Assembly (NCBI GenBank): GCA_964551315.1
Contig: CAZKCM010000008.1
Span: forward strand, 1-64,000
Origin: Virgifigura sp964551315
Lineage (GTDB): Bacteria > Pseudomonadota > Alphaproteobacteria > Dongiales > Dongiaceae
Length of the DNA stretch: 64,000 bases
Reading direction: 5' to 3'
Of the stretch, positions 36,097-45,087 are shown piece after piece. Under the pieces are notes generated by a model that did no database searches, was not told the DNA's origin, and saw only the letters and a program-made list of their open reading frames with translations. Positions within the stretch are counted from its first letter, which is position 1. Every line of letters begins with the position of its first letter. Position numbers and translations under genes: made by a program.

Positions 36097-37449
36097 TCAC
36101 TCCGGCGTGGCCGCCAATCGGCGATCGACCTCCTCCGTCAGCCGGACCAGCGCGGGCGCCACTTCGACGGAATAGGGGAAAGCCGGCTCCAGTTCCCGAA
36201 GCGGATCTGGCAGCCGCGACAGTTGCTCGGCCGCCCGCTCGCGGATCTCGGCGAGCGTCGGCGGCGCAACCACGCGCCGCCCGCCGCGCATCACCGGCTC
36301 GATCAGCGCCACCCCCTCCTGCGGATCGCCCTCCAGGGTCAGGACGTCCCCGGCCATCCGTCCGTTGACGAAGCGACGCCACACCTGCTTGCAGCCCGGC
36401 CAGGTGGCCTTGCCGGCAGAGCGCTTGCGGCGCGGGAGACCGGCATATTCCTGCAGCTTGTAGGCACAGTCGAGCGCCGGGACATCCGACGAGGTGACCA
36501 GGCTTGTGCCGATGCCGAAGCCGTCGATCGGCGCCCCCGCCCGCCGGAACTCCATCAGCTTCTCTTCGTCCAAGCCGCCGCTCGCGAAGATCCGAACCTC
36601 GGCAAGGCCGCCATCGTCCAGGATTCGCCGCACACGGCGCGACAGGTCGACGAGATCGCCGCTGTCCAGCCGGACGGCGTCGATCCGGATCCCATCCGCC
36701 TTCAGCCTTGGGGCGAGCGCGACGACCTTCCGCGCGGCCGCCTCCGTGTCGTAGGTGTCGATCAGGAGGGTGAGGTTCTTCGGCCGGGCGCGCGCGAACC
36801 GCTCGAAGGCGGTGACCTCGCTGTCGTGGACCTGAATGAAGGAATGCGCCATGGTCCCGTAGACAGGGATGCCGAACAGGCGCTGCGCGAGGACCGTGGC
36901 CGTGCCGCCGAAGCCGGCGATGTAACTGGCGCGGGCGGCGAGGAGACCGGCATCTGCCCCATGGGCACGCCGGAGTCCAAAATCGACGAGGAGCTTTCCC
37001 GGCGCGGCCAGCACCATGCGGGCAGCCTTGCTGGCGACGAGGGTCTGGAAGTGCAGCAGGTTGATGAGCCGTGTCTCGATCAGTTGTGCCACCGGCAGAG
37101 GCGCGGTCACCCGGAGCACCGGCTCGTCGGCGAAGAACACCGTGCCCTCGGGCATGGCCTCCACGTCGCCGGTGAACCGGAGATCCGCCAGATAATCGCA
37201 GAGCCGTCGCGAGAACCCGCCGGAGGCCCGAAGCCAGTCTATATCGTCCTTCGAGAAGCGCAGGTTCTCCAGAAAATCGAGGGCCTGCTCCAGCCCGGCC
37301 GCGACCAGAAAGCCGCGGCGGGGCGGCAGTTTCCGAAAGAAGAGCTCGAAGACCGCCGTCTCGTCGGCGCCCTCGTCGAGATAGGCGTCGATCATGCTGA
37401 GCTGGTAGAGATCGGTCAGCAGCAGGCTCGTTCCGCAGTCCACGGCCAT
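36097..37449 (-). CDS. pncB: nicotinate phosphoribosyltransferase
   Basis: A 450-residue nicotinate phosphoribosyltransferase for NAD salvage. LLTDLYQLSMIDAYL near residue 10, DFGLRRAHG near 156, LLIDTYDT near 229 and VRLDSGDL near 259 are family hallmarks. GAGGAGCGG precedes the ATG at 37449. It shares strand and direction with the universal stress protein and hpf genes upstream, separated by 153 bases. The mycobacterial dormancy regulon includes a homologue (pncB2). Confidence 0.94.
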   Translation of the reverse strand: MAVDCGTSLLLTDLYQLSMIDAYLDEGADETAVFELFFRKLPPRRGFLVAAGLEQALDFLENLRFSKDDIDWLRASGGFSRRLCDYLADLRFTGDVEAMPEGTVFFADEPVLRVTAPLPVAQLIETRLINLLHFQTLVASKAARMVLAAPGKLLVDFGLRRAHGADAGLLAARASYIAGFGGTATVLAQRLFGIPVYGTMAHSFIQVHDSEVTAFERFARARPKNLTLLIDTYDTEAAARKVVALAPRLKADGIRIDAVRLDSGDLVDLSRRVRRILDDGGLAEVRIFASGGLDEEKLMEFRRAGAPIDGFGIGTSLVTSSDVPALDCAYKLQEYAGLPRRKRSAGKATWPGCKQVWRRFVNGRMAGDVLTLEGDPQEGVALIEPVMRGGRRVVAPPTLAEIRERAAEQLSRLPDPLRELEPAFPYSVEVAPALVRLTEEVDRRLAATPE

Positions 37450-37602
37450 TCCGCTCCTCGCCTCTCAGCCGGAAGCCCGGGTCCGGCCCGGTCCGGTCGG
37501 CAACATGCTCGGTCGGGTCGCTTCCGATCAACGGCGTCCTGCCCCCAACCGTTCCACGCCCCGTCCGCAGTCACGCGACGGAGCACCGCGGCCCGCTGAA
37601 AC

Positions 37603-38517
37603 TCACCCCTTCACCGCCGCCCGTGGCTCGCGAACGACGAGAGCATCGCAAGGCAAACCGTCCATGATCCGTTTGGCGACGCTTCCCAGCAGCACCTCGA
37701 AGAGCGCGCTGCGTCCGTGCGTCCCGAGCACGACGAGGTCCACGTCGTTGTCGCGCACGTAGTCGTGCAGGAGCCGGTCCGGGGCACCGTACTCGATCAG
37801 CACCTTCTGCGGGTGCCACCCGCCCGCCGGTTTGTCGACGCTTTCCAGGAACGTCTCGCACTCCCGCGCCGCGGCCCTGCCGTACTCCTGCTGGTAGGCG
37901 GATGGGTCCCCCGCCAGCCCGGCCAGCGCGGCCAGCGGCGCCTCGTAGGCATGGAACAGCGTGAGGTCCTGCCCCGGAAAGAACCGCAGCGCAGCTTCGA
38001 GTGCATGGCGGGACGAGTTGGAGAAGTCAGTGGCAACCACGACGTGGTGATAAGGCCTTTGCGCCCGATGCTTGACCACAAGGAGAGGTTCTCGGGAACG
38101 GCGCAGCAGCCGGTCGACGGTCCGGCCGAGCACGAGACGGCCGAACGGCTCGTCCCGGGCAATGCCGGTCACGATCAGGTCGCAGCTCTCGGCCGCGGCC
38201 GTGCGAAGGATCGCTTCGGCCGGGTCGCCTACCTCGATCACGATCGTGGCCTTCTCGGCGACGGCGCCGACATCGGCGAGCAGCCGCCGCCGCGCTACGC
38301 TCAGCGGGTCCGGCGGTTGCCTCCAGGAGGGCAGTCGTTCGGCCTGGTCGGAGGCGCCGGACTCGGGGCTATCGAGCGCGTGCATGACCACGAGCCCTGC
38401 CCCCCACCTTTCGGCGAGCGACACCGCCCGATCGAGCGCGCGGTCGCACCGCGCGCTCAAGTCGGTGGCCAGGAGAATCTTCCTCGGGTGCCCTTGCATC
38501 CAGCTCGGCGTACTCAT
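37603..38517 (-). CDS. universal stress protein, two tandem UspA domains
   Basis: A 304-residue protein with two UspA domains. Domain 1 opens with KILLATDLSARCDRALDRAVSLA and has VTGIARDEPFGRLVLGRTVDRLL; domain 2 has VVVATDFSNSSRHALEAALRF and VVLGTHGRSALFEVLLGSVAKRI, the latter with an intact ATP-binding GX2GX9GS pattern. GGGAGCAG precedes the ATG at 38517. It lies between hpf and pncB on the same strand. Confidence 0.92.
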   Translation of the reverse strand: MSTPSWMQGHPRKILLATDLSARCDRALDRAVSLAERWGAGLVVMHALDSPESGASDQAERLPSWRQPPDPLSVARRRLLADVGAVAEKATIVIEVGDPAEAILRTAAAESCDLIVTGIARDEPFGRLVLGRTVDRLLRRSREPLLVVKHRAQRPYHHVVVATDFSNSSRHALEAALRFFPGQDLTLFHAYEAPLAALAGLAGDPSAYQQEYGRAAARECETFLESVDKPAGGWHPQKVLIEYGAPDRLLHDYVRDNDVDLVVLGTHGRSALFEVLLGSVAKRIMDGLPCDALVVREPRAAVKG

Positions 38518-38692
38518 CTGCTCCCGCTCCGGATTTCTCGTTGATTCCTGCTGCCGGGCGTCGTCAAAGGAGGCAGCCCTTCGGGCAAACGGCCAATCGT
38601 ATGACCGAGGCCGCGCCGGGCATCGATTCGCACCGCCGGCCTCGATCACCGCTACCGCCGCTCCTTCAGGACTCTATCATAACGGTCATGCT

Positions 38693-38733
38693 GCGGTTCC
38701 CTCGCGCAGGGCTCCGAATCGCGCGGGAACCGC
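38693..38733 (-). terminator. long stem-loop after hpf
   Basis: GCGGTTCCC plus CGCGC pairs with GCGC plus GGGAACCGC, giving about 13 base pairs with one bulged base and a 13-base loop, 29 bases after the hpf stop. There is no T-tract in either direction, so it may be an mRNA-end or processing structure rather than a full terminator. Confidence 0.45.
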
Positions 38734-38761
38734 GAGACGGTGGAGAGATCCCGTTAGATCC

Positions 38762-39121
38762 TTAGCTGGGCAGGGATGCCGCAGGCGTCTTGACCGGCTC
38801 GCGGAGGCGATCCGCGTAGTCCTGGAGACGGCGTTCTGCCGCATCGAAGGCATCACGGATCGCGACGTACACGTCCTCGTGGGCCGGATCCTGCGGTCCG
38901 GCCGCCGTTACCGCCAACTCCTCTCCCGGCACGGTCAGGTTGATCCGGATCTGGTAGAGCTTGCCCTTGCGCTTACTTCGGTGCGGTGCCTCGACCACCA
39001 CGCGGCAGCTGATGATCCTGTCGAAGAAACGCTCCAGCTTGCTCGCCCGTTCGCGCACGGCCGCCTCGATGGCCGGCGACGGCCCAATGTTGCGGAAGGT
39101 AATCTGGACAGGAATCTGCAT
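38762..39121 (-). CDS. hpf: ribosome hibernation promoting factor, short type
   Basis: A 119-residue HPF/RaiA-family protein (VQITFRNIGPSPAIEAAVRERASKLERF at the start, then DVYVAIRDAFDAAERRLQDYADR). It lacks the C-terminal dimerisation domain of long HPF. Such proteins bind the 30S decoding centre and silence ribosomes in quiescence. A perfect FNR/FixK box lies 91 bases upstream with a TAAGCT -10 in register, so expression is probably anoxia-induced. Confidence 0.9.
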   Translation of the reverse strand: MQIPVQITFRNIGPSPAIEAAVRERASKLERFFDRIISCRVVVEAPHRSKRKGKLYQIRINLTVPGEELAVTAAGPQDPAHEDVYVAIRDAFDAAERRLQDYADRLREPVKTPAASLPS

Positions 39122-39211
39122 ATCGGCACCATTCTCAAGAAGAGCATTTCATCTGGCGACGACCACAATCGCCGACAAACACAGCTTACGGCTTGCGCGC
39201 CGGGCCCGCCC

Positions 39212-39225
39212 TTGATCCAGATCAA
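39212..39225. promoter_or_regulatory. perfect FNR/FixK box between hpf and COG2187 gene
   Basis: TTGATCCAGATCAA matches all 10 defined positions. Leftward, TAAGCT (39188 to 39183) is a fitting -10 for hpf. Rightward, TTATAT at 39252-39257 is slightly off the ideal -10 position for the gene at 39359. The palindrome could activate both. Confidence 0.85.
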
Positions 39226-39253
39226 CGGCCCGACCGCAAGGAGGAACGACGTT

Positions 39254-39274
39254 ATATCGGAAGGAGTCCGATAT
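39254..39274. repeat. 8-bp perfect inverted repeat ATATCGGA/TCCGATAT
   Basis: ATATCGGA and TCCGATAT flank AGGAG just downstream of the FNR box. GCATATCGGCA occurs at 39118-39128 and again at 39298-39308. The repeated ATATCGG core within 190 bases could be a second operator or an RNA hairpin. Confidence 0.6.
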
Positions 39275-39358
39275 GTTTGTCGTCCGGCTCCGTCGAAGCA
39301 TATCGGCATCTGCGCTTCCCCGCTGCCGCCGCCGATGCCCGTCCCGATCCAGTAGGAC

Positions 39359-40399
39359 ATGGACATGAGGAGCAGACAATCCGCGCCCTCGATTGAACCA
39401 CCGATCGAAGCCAAGGTCGCGTTTCTGCGGCGGCCCGAGGCTTATCCGGAGCGCCCGAGCCGAGTGGAGCCCATTGAAACGCATATGTCCTGGGTGTTCC
39501 TGACGGACCGGTACGCCTACAAGCTGAAGAAGCCGGTACGCACGGCACATTTCGACTTCCGCGATCTGTCGGCCCGCAGGTTCAACTGCCTCGAGGAGGT
39601 GCGCCTCAATCGGCCGCTCGCCCCGAAGGTCTATCTCGGCATCGTTCCGCTCACGATCGGCGAGGCCGGAGATCTCCGCCTCGGCCAGGACGGACTGGTC
39701 GTCGAATGGCTGATCAAGATGCGGCGGCTGCCGGCGGAACGGACGCTTGAGCACGCGATCCGGTCGCATGCGGTCGCGGCCGCGGACATCCGTAAGGTTG
39801 CGCAGGTCCTGTGCGCGTTCTACGGCCGGTCGGTACCGCTGAGCATCCACCCGACGCAGTACAGAGTATCGTTCGCCCGCAGGATCCGCGAGGCGGAGTC
39901 GAACCTGCGCAAGGCAGCCTATGCCCTTCCGGCGTCCATGATCGCCGACGCCGCGCAAGCGGGATCCGCATTCCTGGAACGCCACGGGCCGCTGCTGGAG
40001 GCGCGCGCCCGCGAGCGACGGATCGTGGAAGCGCATGGCGACCTCCGGCCCGAGCATATCTATCTCGGCCAGGATCCGCTGATCGTCGACCGTCTCGAGT
40101 TCAGTTTCTCGCTTCGGGCACTCGATCCGGTGGATGAACTCGCCTATCTCGCCCTGGAATGCGATCGCCTCGGCGCGCCGCAGATCGGGCCCATCCTGTT
40201 CGAAACCTATCGGGCGATGACCGACGACGAGCCGGCACCAATTCTAATCGCGTTCTACAAGCTCTTCCGGGCCATGGTGCGCGCCGTTCTGGCGGCGGCG
40301 CATCTCGACGACCCAGGCGTCCGCAACCCGGAGAAATGGCGCGGGCGCGCCATCGACTATCTCCGCGCCGGGCTGCGCGCCGCCGAGCGGCTGCGGTAG
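39359..40399 (+). CDS. COG2187 aminoglycoside-phosphotransferase-like protein
   Basis: A 346-residue protein of the COG2187 group, related to the N-terminal half of mycobacterial Rv2004c. Sequences include THMSWVFLTDRYAYKLKKPV near residue 41 and the kinase-like catalytic stretch VEAHGDLRPEHIYL near 223, followed by VDRLEF. It resembles the APH fold (HGDLxxxN-type loop), though the Asn is replaced by His. Its substrate is unknown. Either ATG at 39359 or 39365 could start it. It lies behind the perfect FNR box and converges with prs. Confidence 0.85.
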   Translation: MDMRSRQSAPSIEPPIEAKVAFLRRPEAYPERPSRVEPIETHMSWVFLTDRYAYKLKKPVRTAHFDFRDLSARRFNCLEEVRLNRPLAPKVYLGIVPLTIGEAGDLRLGQDGLVVEWLIKMRRLPAERTLEHAIRSHAVAAADIRKVAQVLCAFYGRSVPLSIHPTQYRVSFARRIREAESNLRKAAYALPASMIADAAQAGSAFLERHGPLLEARARERRIVEAHGDLRPEHIYLGQDPLIVDRLEFSFSLRALDPVDELAYLALECDRLGAPQIGPILFETYRAMTDDEPAPILIAFYKLFRAMVRAVLAAAHLDDPGVRNPEKWRGRAIDYLRAGLRAAERLR

Positions 40400-40404
40400 G
40401 CGGA

Positions 40405-41385
40405 TCACTCCAGCAGCTCGACGATCGAGCCATCGGAGTGGAGCCGCCGGATCGCCTCAGCGAAGAGCGCAGCGATGTCGACCACCGCAAGCCTCTCGCG
40501 CGCCTCTTGACTCAAACGGAACGGGGGGATCGAACTGGTGACCGCGATCTCGTCAAAGAGGGGATCGGTCACGACCGCGCTCGCGTCTCCCGTGAACAGG
40601 CCGTGCGATGCGGCGGCATAGACACGGCGGGCGCCGAGCGATCGGCACGCCTTCGCGGCGCGCCGCATGGTCGTTCCCGTGCTGATCAGATCGTCGAAGA
40701 TGACCACCGCCTTGCCCTCGACCTCGCCCACGACCTTCTCGCCGCTAACGACGCCGCCGCTGCGGTACTTTTCCATGAAGGCGGTGGCGACCGGCCGGCC
40801 GGTTTCCGCCTCGAGCGCCTCGCGGAAGCGGTCCGCCCGCTTGACGCCGCCGATGTCCGGCGACATGACGCAGATTGCCTCGCCGGCCAGCCGGGCGGCG
40901 AAATGGCGGGCGAACGGCTTGCGCGCTTCCAGATTGATGGCCGGCCGCCGAAAGGCATTGTCGAAGGCGGCCGGATTGTGGACGTCCAGAGTGACCAGCC
41001 GATCGACCCCCATCGCCTCGAACAGCGTGGCGACATAGCGGATCGTAACCGGGTCCCGCGGCTTGGTCCGCCGGTCCTTGCGGGCATAGGCCAGATAGGG
41101 AACGATCGCCGTTATGCGATCCGCCCCCGCGTCGCGGACGGCGCCAAGGAAGAACAGCAGCCGGCACAGCTTCTCGTCACCGCTCTGCTGCGCGTCGCCG
41201 TGGAGCGATTGCAGCACGAAGACGTCGCGGCCGCGCACGCTGACGAGCGGCCGCGCCTTGTGCTCGGCGTCCTCGAACACGCGCTCCTCATGCGCGCTCA
41301 AAGGCACACCGAGCGCCGCGCTCACCTCCTGACCAAAGGCAGCCGTGGCATCGAGGGCGAAGATCGCAAGATCGCCAGATTCCAT
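40405..41385 (-). CDS. prs: ribose-phosphate pyrophosphokinase (PRPP synthetase)
   Basis: A 326-residue PRPP synthetase homologue. It contains AYARKDRRTKPRDPVT near residue 96, the flexible-loop region and PRPP-binding VVIFDDLISTGTTM near 221. PRPP is the co-substrate of PncB, encoded nearby on the same strand. I chose the ATG at 41385, which has AGGA upstream; the open frame extends to a TTG 18 bases earlier. This is probably a second, condition-specific copy, since a housekeeping prs is expected elsewhere (inference). Confidence 0.88.
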   Translation of the reverse strand: MESGDLAIFALDATAAFGQEVSAALGVPLSAHEERVFEDAEHKARPLVSVRGRDVFVLQSLHGDAQQSGDEKLCRLLFFLGAVRDAGADRITAIVPYLAYARKDRRTKPRDPVTIRYVATLFEAMGVDRLVTLDVHNPAAFDNAFRRPAINLEARKPFARHFAARLAGEAICVMSPDIGGVKRADRFREALEAETGRPVATAFMEKYRSGGVVSGEKVVGEVEGKAVVIFDDLISTGTTMRRAAKACRSLGARRVYAAASHGLFTGDASAVVTDPLFDEIAVTSSIPPFRLSQEARERLAVVDIAALFAEAIRRLHSDGSIVELLE

Positions 41386-41563
41386 GCGCGTATCCTGATC
41401 CAATGGGCGGGCCTTCGGTCGAGTCGGACCATCTCACGGGCCGGCCGCTCTCCTCATAAGGTTAGGTCCGTCGAATGGCAGTCACAAGCTCGCCTCGTCC
41501 ACGGTGAATGCGCCGATACGGAACAGCCGACACAGAACATCTGCTCGCTTTTTTGGATCTCCG

Positions 41564-41605
41564 TTGACCTGCATCAAAGAAAGGGCTGTCGGCGAGACGT
41601 CATTT
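41564..41605 (+). promoter_or_regulatory. FNR/FixK-type promoter of glgA
   Basis: TTGACCTGCATCAA at 41564-41577 matches 9 of 10 positions; TCATTT at 41600-41605 is a weak -10 in register. The glgA start is at 41641. Confidence 0.65.
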
Positions 41606-41640
41606 ACGGATGCTCGTCTCAAAAAGCAGGCAGGGAATCC

Positions 41641-43167
41641 ATGCGCGTTCTCTTTGTCTCCTCCGAGATCTATCCGCTCACCAAAACCGGGGGATTGGCC
41701 GACGTCTCCGCCGCCCTGCCGGCCGCTCTTGCCGAGCTCGGATTCGACATGCGTCTGGTCATGCCGGCCTACCCGCAGGCGATCGAGCGCGCCGAACGGC
41801 TTGGCCGGCCGATACGCCTCGACGGCATTCCCGGAACCGACGAAGCGCGCATCGTTCCGGCACGCACGCCCGATTCGGGCCTGCCGGTCTGGCTCATCGA
41901 TTGCCCGGCGCTCTATCGCCGCCTCGGCGGCCCCTACCAGGACGCACAGGGCAGGGACTGGCCGGACAACGCCTTGCGTTTCACCGCCCTCGCCCATGCC
42001 GCCGCGCGTCTCTCGGACGGAGACGTCGATCCCGGCTGGCGGGCCGAAGTGGTGCACGCGAACGACTGGCAGACCGGCCTGGTGCCGCTTCTCTTGATGC
42101 AACGGGGCGCGCGGCGGCCGGCGACGCTGTTCACGATCCACAACATGGCCTTCCAGGGCATCTTCGGCGCCGGGCTGCTTCCGAAGCTGGGCGTGCCGAT
42201 GGACAGCTTCTCGACCGACGGCATCGAGTTCTACGGCAAGATGTCGTTCCTCAAGGCGGGGCTGCGCTATTCCGACCACCTGACGACGGTCAGCCCGACC
42301 TATGCGCGGGAGATCCTCACGCCGGAATTCGGATACGGCCTGGAAGGGCTGCTCCAGAGCCGTGGCAAACACATCACCGGCATCTTGAACGGGGCGGACT
42401 ACGCGGTGTGGGACCCGGTGCACGATCCGCATCTGCCGTGCCAATATTCCGCCCAGGACATGGCGGGGAAGCGGGTGTGCAAGGCTCGCTTGCAGGCTGA
42501 GCTCGGATTAGCGGTGGCTGCGGATGCTCCGATCCTCGCGTTTCTCAGCCGCATCACCCACCAGAAGATGGCCGACCTCGTCCTCGATGCGCTGCCGGCC
42601 CTTCTTGCAACGGGGGCGCAATTCGTGCTGCTTGGCGACGGCGAGCCGGAGCTCGAGCGGCGGTTCGACGAGCTGGGTATGGCATATCCCGATCAGGTTG
42701 CGGTGCGGGTCGGCTATGAGGAGGCCCTGGCGCATCGGGTTCAGGCGGGCGCCGATCTGCTCCTGCACCCATCCCGCTTCGAGCCTTGCGGGCTCGTCCC
42801 GATCTACGCCCTCAGATACGGCACGCTACCGCTCGTCCGGTCCACGGGCGGCCTCGCCGACATCGTGACCGACGCCACGCCGCAGGCAATCCAGACCGGA
42901 CGCGCAACCGGCTTCACCTTTTCCGGTCTTTCGACCACCGATCTTGTCGAGGCGGTCCACCGTGCCCTCGACATGTTCCGGCAACCGGTGGCTTGGCGAA
43001 AACTGCAGCGAACCGCCATGGTTCAGGACTTCGGCTGGGCGAAGCCGGCGATCGAATACCGCCGTCTCTATCACGAGCTGTGCGGACGCCCGATCCCGGC
43101 AGAAGCGCTGCCGAGTCCGGATCCTGCGATCGCAGCCCAGATAAACGGCACGATCGGCGCCGGCTAA
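41641..43167 (+). CDS. glgA: glycogen synthase
   Basis: A 508-residue GT5 glycogen synthase. The ADP-glucose binding KTGGLADV lies at residues 15-22, HANDWQTGLVP near 139, and the C-terminal HPSRFEPCGLVPIYALRYGTLPLV-like region near 378 carries the catalytic Glu-x7-Glu pattern. It extends alpha-1,4-glucan. The FNR-type promoter suggests glycogen building or turnover tied to low oxygen. A phosphodiesterase-like gene starts 5 bases after the stop. Confidence 0.94.
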   Translation: MRVLFVSSEIYPLTKTGGLADVSAALPAALAELGFDMRLVMPAYPQAIERAERLGRPIRLDGIPGTDEARIVPARTPDSGLPVWLIDCPALYRRLGGPYQDAQGRDWPDNALRFTALAHAAARLSDGDVDPGWRAEVVHANDWQTGLVPLLLMQRGARRPATLFTIHNMAFQGIFGAGLLPKLGVPMDSFSTDGIEFYGKMSFLKAGLRYSDHLTTVSPTYAREILTPEFGYGLEGLLQSRGKHITGILNGADYAVWDPVHDPHLPCQYSAQDMAGKRVCKARLQAELGLAVAADAPILAFLSRITHQKMADLVLDALPALLATGAQFVLLGDGEPELERRFDELGMAYPDQVAVRVGYEEALAHRVQAGADLLLHPSRFEPCGLVPIYALRYGTLPLVRSTGGLADIVTDATPQAIQTGRATGFTFSGLSTTDLVEAVHRALDMFRQPVAWRKLQRTAMVQDFGWAKPAIEYRRLYHELCGRPIPAEALPSPDPAIAAQINGTIGAG

Positions 43168-43172
43168 GCCCG

Positions 43173-44171
43173 ATGCCCCTGCCCGTCCGCCTTGCCACCT
43201 TCAACCTGGAGAACCTTGGCGGACGGCCAAGAGAGGCGCCTGCCCTTGCCGAGCGCATCCGTGCGCTGCAGCCGGTCCTGGTCGGGCTCCGGGCCGACGT
43301 TCTGTGCCTGCAGGAGGTGAATGCCGAGGACTCGGGCCATCGCGGGCCGCGACACTTCGCCGCCCTTGACGCGCTGCTGGCGGGCACGCCGTATCGGACC
43401 TACGACCGGATCTGGACGCGAGATCGGCACGGTCGAGGCGCCCTCGACATCCACAACCTCATCATCCTGAGCCGCTTTCCGGTCCTCGAATCGCGCCAGA
43501 TCCGGCAGGACCTGGTCTCGCCGCCGCTCTATCGTCCGGTCACGGCCCAACCAAGGCCAGCCGCACCCGAAGCCGTCGGCTGGGATCGGCCGGCGCTTTA
43601 TGCGGCGCTCGACCTCGGCGCAGGCCGGCGCCTGCACGTCCTCAACCTGCACCTGAAGGCGCCGCTCGCCGCCTTCCTGCCCGGCGGGAAGGAGGATCCG
43701 CTCACCTGGAGGACCGTACGCGGCTGGGCCGAAGGCTTCTTTCTCGCTTCGGTCAAGCGGGCAGGCCAGGCGCTGGAGGTCCGGCTGTTCGTGGACCGGC
43801 TGTTTGACGCCGATCCAGATGCGTTGATCGCCGTCGCCGGCGATCTCAACGCGAGCGCGCACGAGGTGCCGACCCGGATCCTGTGCGGGGACCCCAGCGA
43901 CACGGGCAATGCGAACCTGGTCGGACGAAGCCTGGCACCCGCCGAGGCGCTGTCCGGCGAGGCGCCCTACTCCGTCATCCATGGCGGCCGAAGAGTGATG
44001 CTGGATCATATCCTCGTCTCGCGGCCCCTGCTTCGCGCGTGCCGCGCGGTGCGCATCGAGAACGCCGCCCTTCAGGACGAAGCACCATCAGGGGCGCCAG
44101 CTCGCCCGACCGTCGGCTCCCATCATGCGGCCGTCGCCGCAGAGTTCTTCATTCCGGACGGCCGCCCTTGA
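43173..44171 (+). CDS. endonuclease/exonuclease/phosphatase-fold hydrolase
   Basis: A 332-residue protein of the EEP (DNase I-like) fold. LATFNLENLGG opens it, LCLQEVN lies near residue 45, VAGDLNASAHEVPT near 222 and MLDHILVSR near 275; the final HHAAV (about 315) supplies the catalytic His. Substrate could be nucleic acid or a phosphodiester; sequence does not decide. It is 5 bases after glgA, so cotranscribed. Its stop codon overlaps an FNR-like box for the next gene. Confidence 0.87.
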   Translation: MPLPVRLATFNLENLGGRPREAPALAERIRALQPVLVGLRADVLCLQEVNAEDSGHRGPRHFAALDALLAGTPYRTYDRIWTRDRHGRGALDIHNLIILSRFPVLESRQIRQDLVSPPLYRPVTAQPRPAAPEAVGWDRPALYAALDLGAGRRLHVLNLHLKAPLAAFLPGGKEDPLTWRTVRGWAEGFFLASVKRAGQALEVRLFVDRLFDADPDALIAVAGDLNASAHEVPTRILCGDPSDTGNANLVGRSLAPAEALSGEAPYSVIHGGRRVMLDHILVSRPLLRACRAVRIENAALQDEAPSGAPARPTVGSHHAAVAAEFFIPDGRP

Positions 44172-44209
44172 GGCAGGTCAAAGCACGCAACCCAGAAGGA
44201 TGCGATTTT
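44168..44209 (+). promoter_or_regulatory. FNR/FixK-like promoter of a universal stress protein gene
   Basis: TTGAGGCAGGTCAA at 44168-44181 matches 8 of 10 positions, and GATTTT at 44204-44209 is at -10 for a start near 44216. The gene starts at 44245. The box overlaps the upstream gene's TGA. Confidence 0.5.
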
Positions 44210-44244
44210 GTTTCTCTGAATGTCTCACTCGGAGCGAGGCAGCA

Positions 44245-45087
44245 ATGATGCCCTACAAGGATATCCTGGTTCTTCTCGACGACTCGAAGTCTTGCGCCGA
44301 CCGAATCGGATTCGCCGTCGATCTGGCGAAGGCCCACGAGGCTCACCTGACCGGTCTCTATGTGATCCCGAGTCCGGAGGTGCCCGGCATGGTGCTGAGC
44401 CTGATCCCTGATGAGATCCTGGCCGAGCGGCGACGGCTGGGGGAGGCGCGCGCCGAAGAGGTTGTCGATCGGTTCCGGGCGGCGGCAGAGCGCGAGGGCG
44501 TGTCTTTCGAGAGCCGAGTCGAACGATCGGCGCCATCGGACGCCGCCTCCGTCGTCGCCCTGCATGCCCGGTACGCCGATCTGGCGGTGCTCGGGCAGCA
44601 GAATCCGTCGGATCCGGATGCCCCGTCGATTCCGCCGGAGGATGTCCTGCTTACCTCCGGCCGACCGGCGCTGATCGTGCCGTATATCGGTCTGCTGTCG
44701 ACGCCCGGCTCGCGCCTGATGATCGCCTGGGACGCCGGCCGCGAGGCGACCCGCGCCGTACATGACGCGCTGCCGTTCCTCGTGCGTGCGGAGTCGGTCC
44801 ATATCCTCTGCGTCAACCCGAAGAGCAGTGCGAGCGGCCACGGTCCCGAACCCGGCGCGGACATAGCCCGACACCTGGCACGCCACAGCGTGCGCGCCGA
44901 GGTCGAGCAGATGCATGTCCCGGACCTTTCGACGGGAGACGCCATTCTGGCGCGTCTCGCCGACCTGTCGATCGACCTCCTGGTCACCGGCGCCTACGGC
45001 CACAGCCGCATGCGCGAGCTGATCCTCGGCGGGGTGACCCGGCAGCTGCTGAAGTCCATGACCGTTCCGGTTTTCATGTCCCACTGA
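44245..45087 (+). CDS. universal stress protein, two tandem UspA domains
   Basis: A 280-residue USP. Domain 1 starts KDILVLLDDSKSCADRIGFAVDLA; domain 2 ends with VTGAYGHSRMRELILGGVTRQLL, an intact nucleotide-binding signature that is close to the USP at 24749 (GAYGRSRLREMILGG). The two proteins look like paralogues from one duplication. Two ATG codons in tandem (44245 and 44248) start it. Confidence 0.92.
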   Translation: MMPYKDILVLLDDSKSCADRIGFAVDLAKAHEAHLTGLYVIPSPEVPGMVLSLIPDEILAERRRLGEARAEEVVDRFRAAAEREGVSFESRVERSAPSDAASVVALHARYADLAVLGQQNPSDPDAPSIPPEDVLLTSGRPALIVPYIGLLSTPGSRLMIAWDAGREATRAVHDALPFLVRAESVHILCVNPKSSASGHGPEPGADIARHLARHSVRAEVEQMHVPDLSTGDAILARLADLSIDLLVTGAYGHSRMRELILGGVTRQLLKSMTVPVFMSH

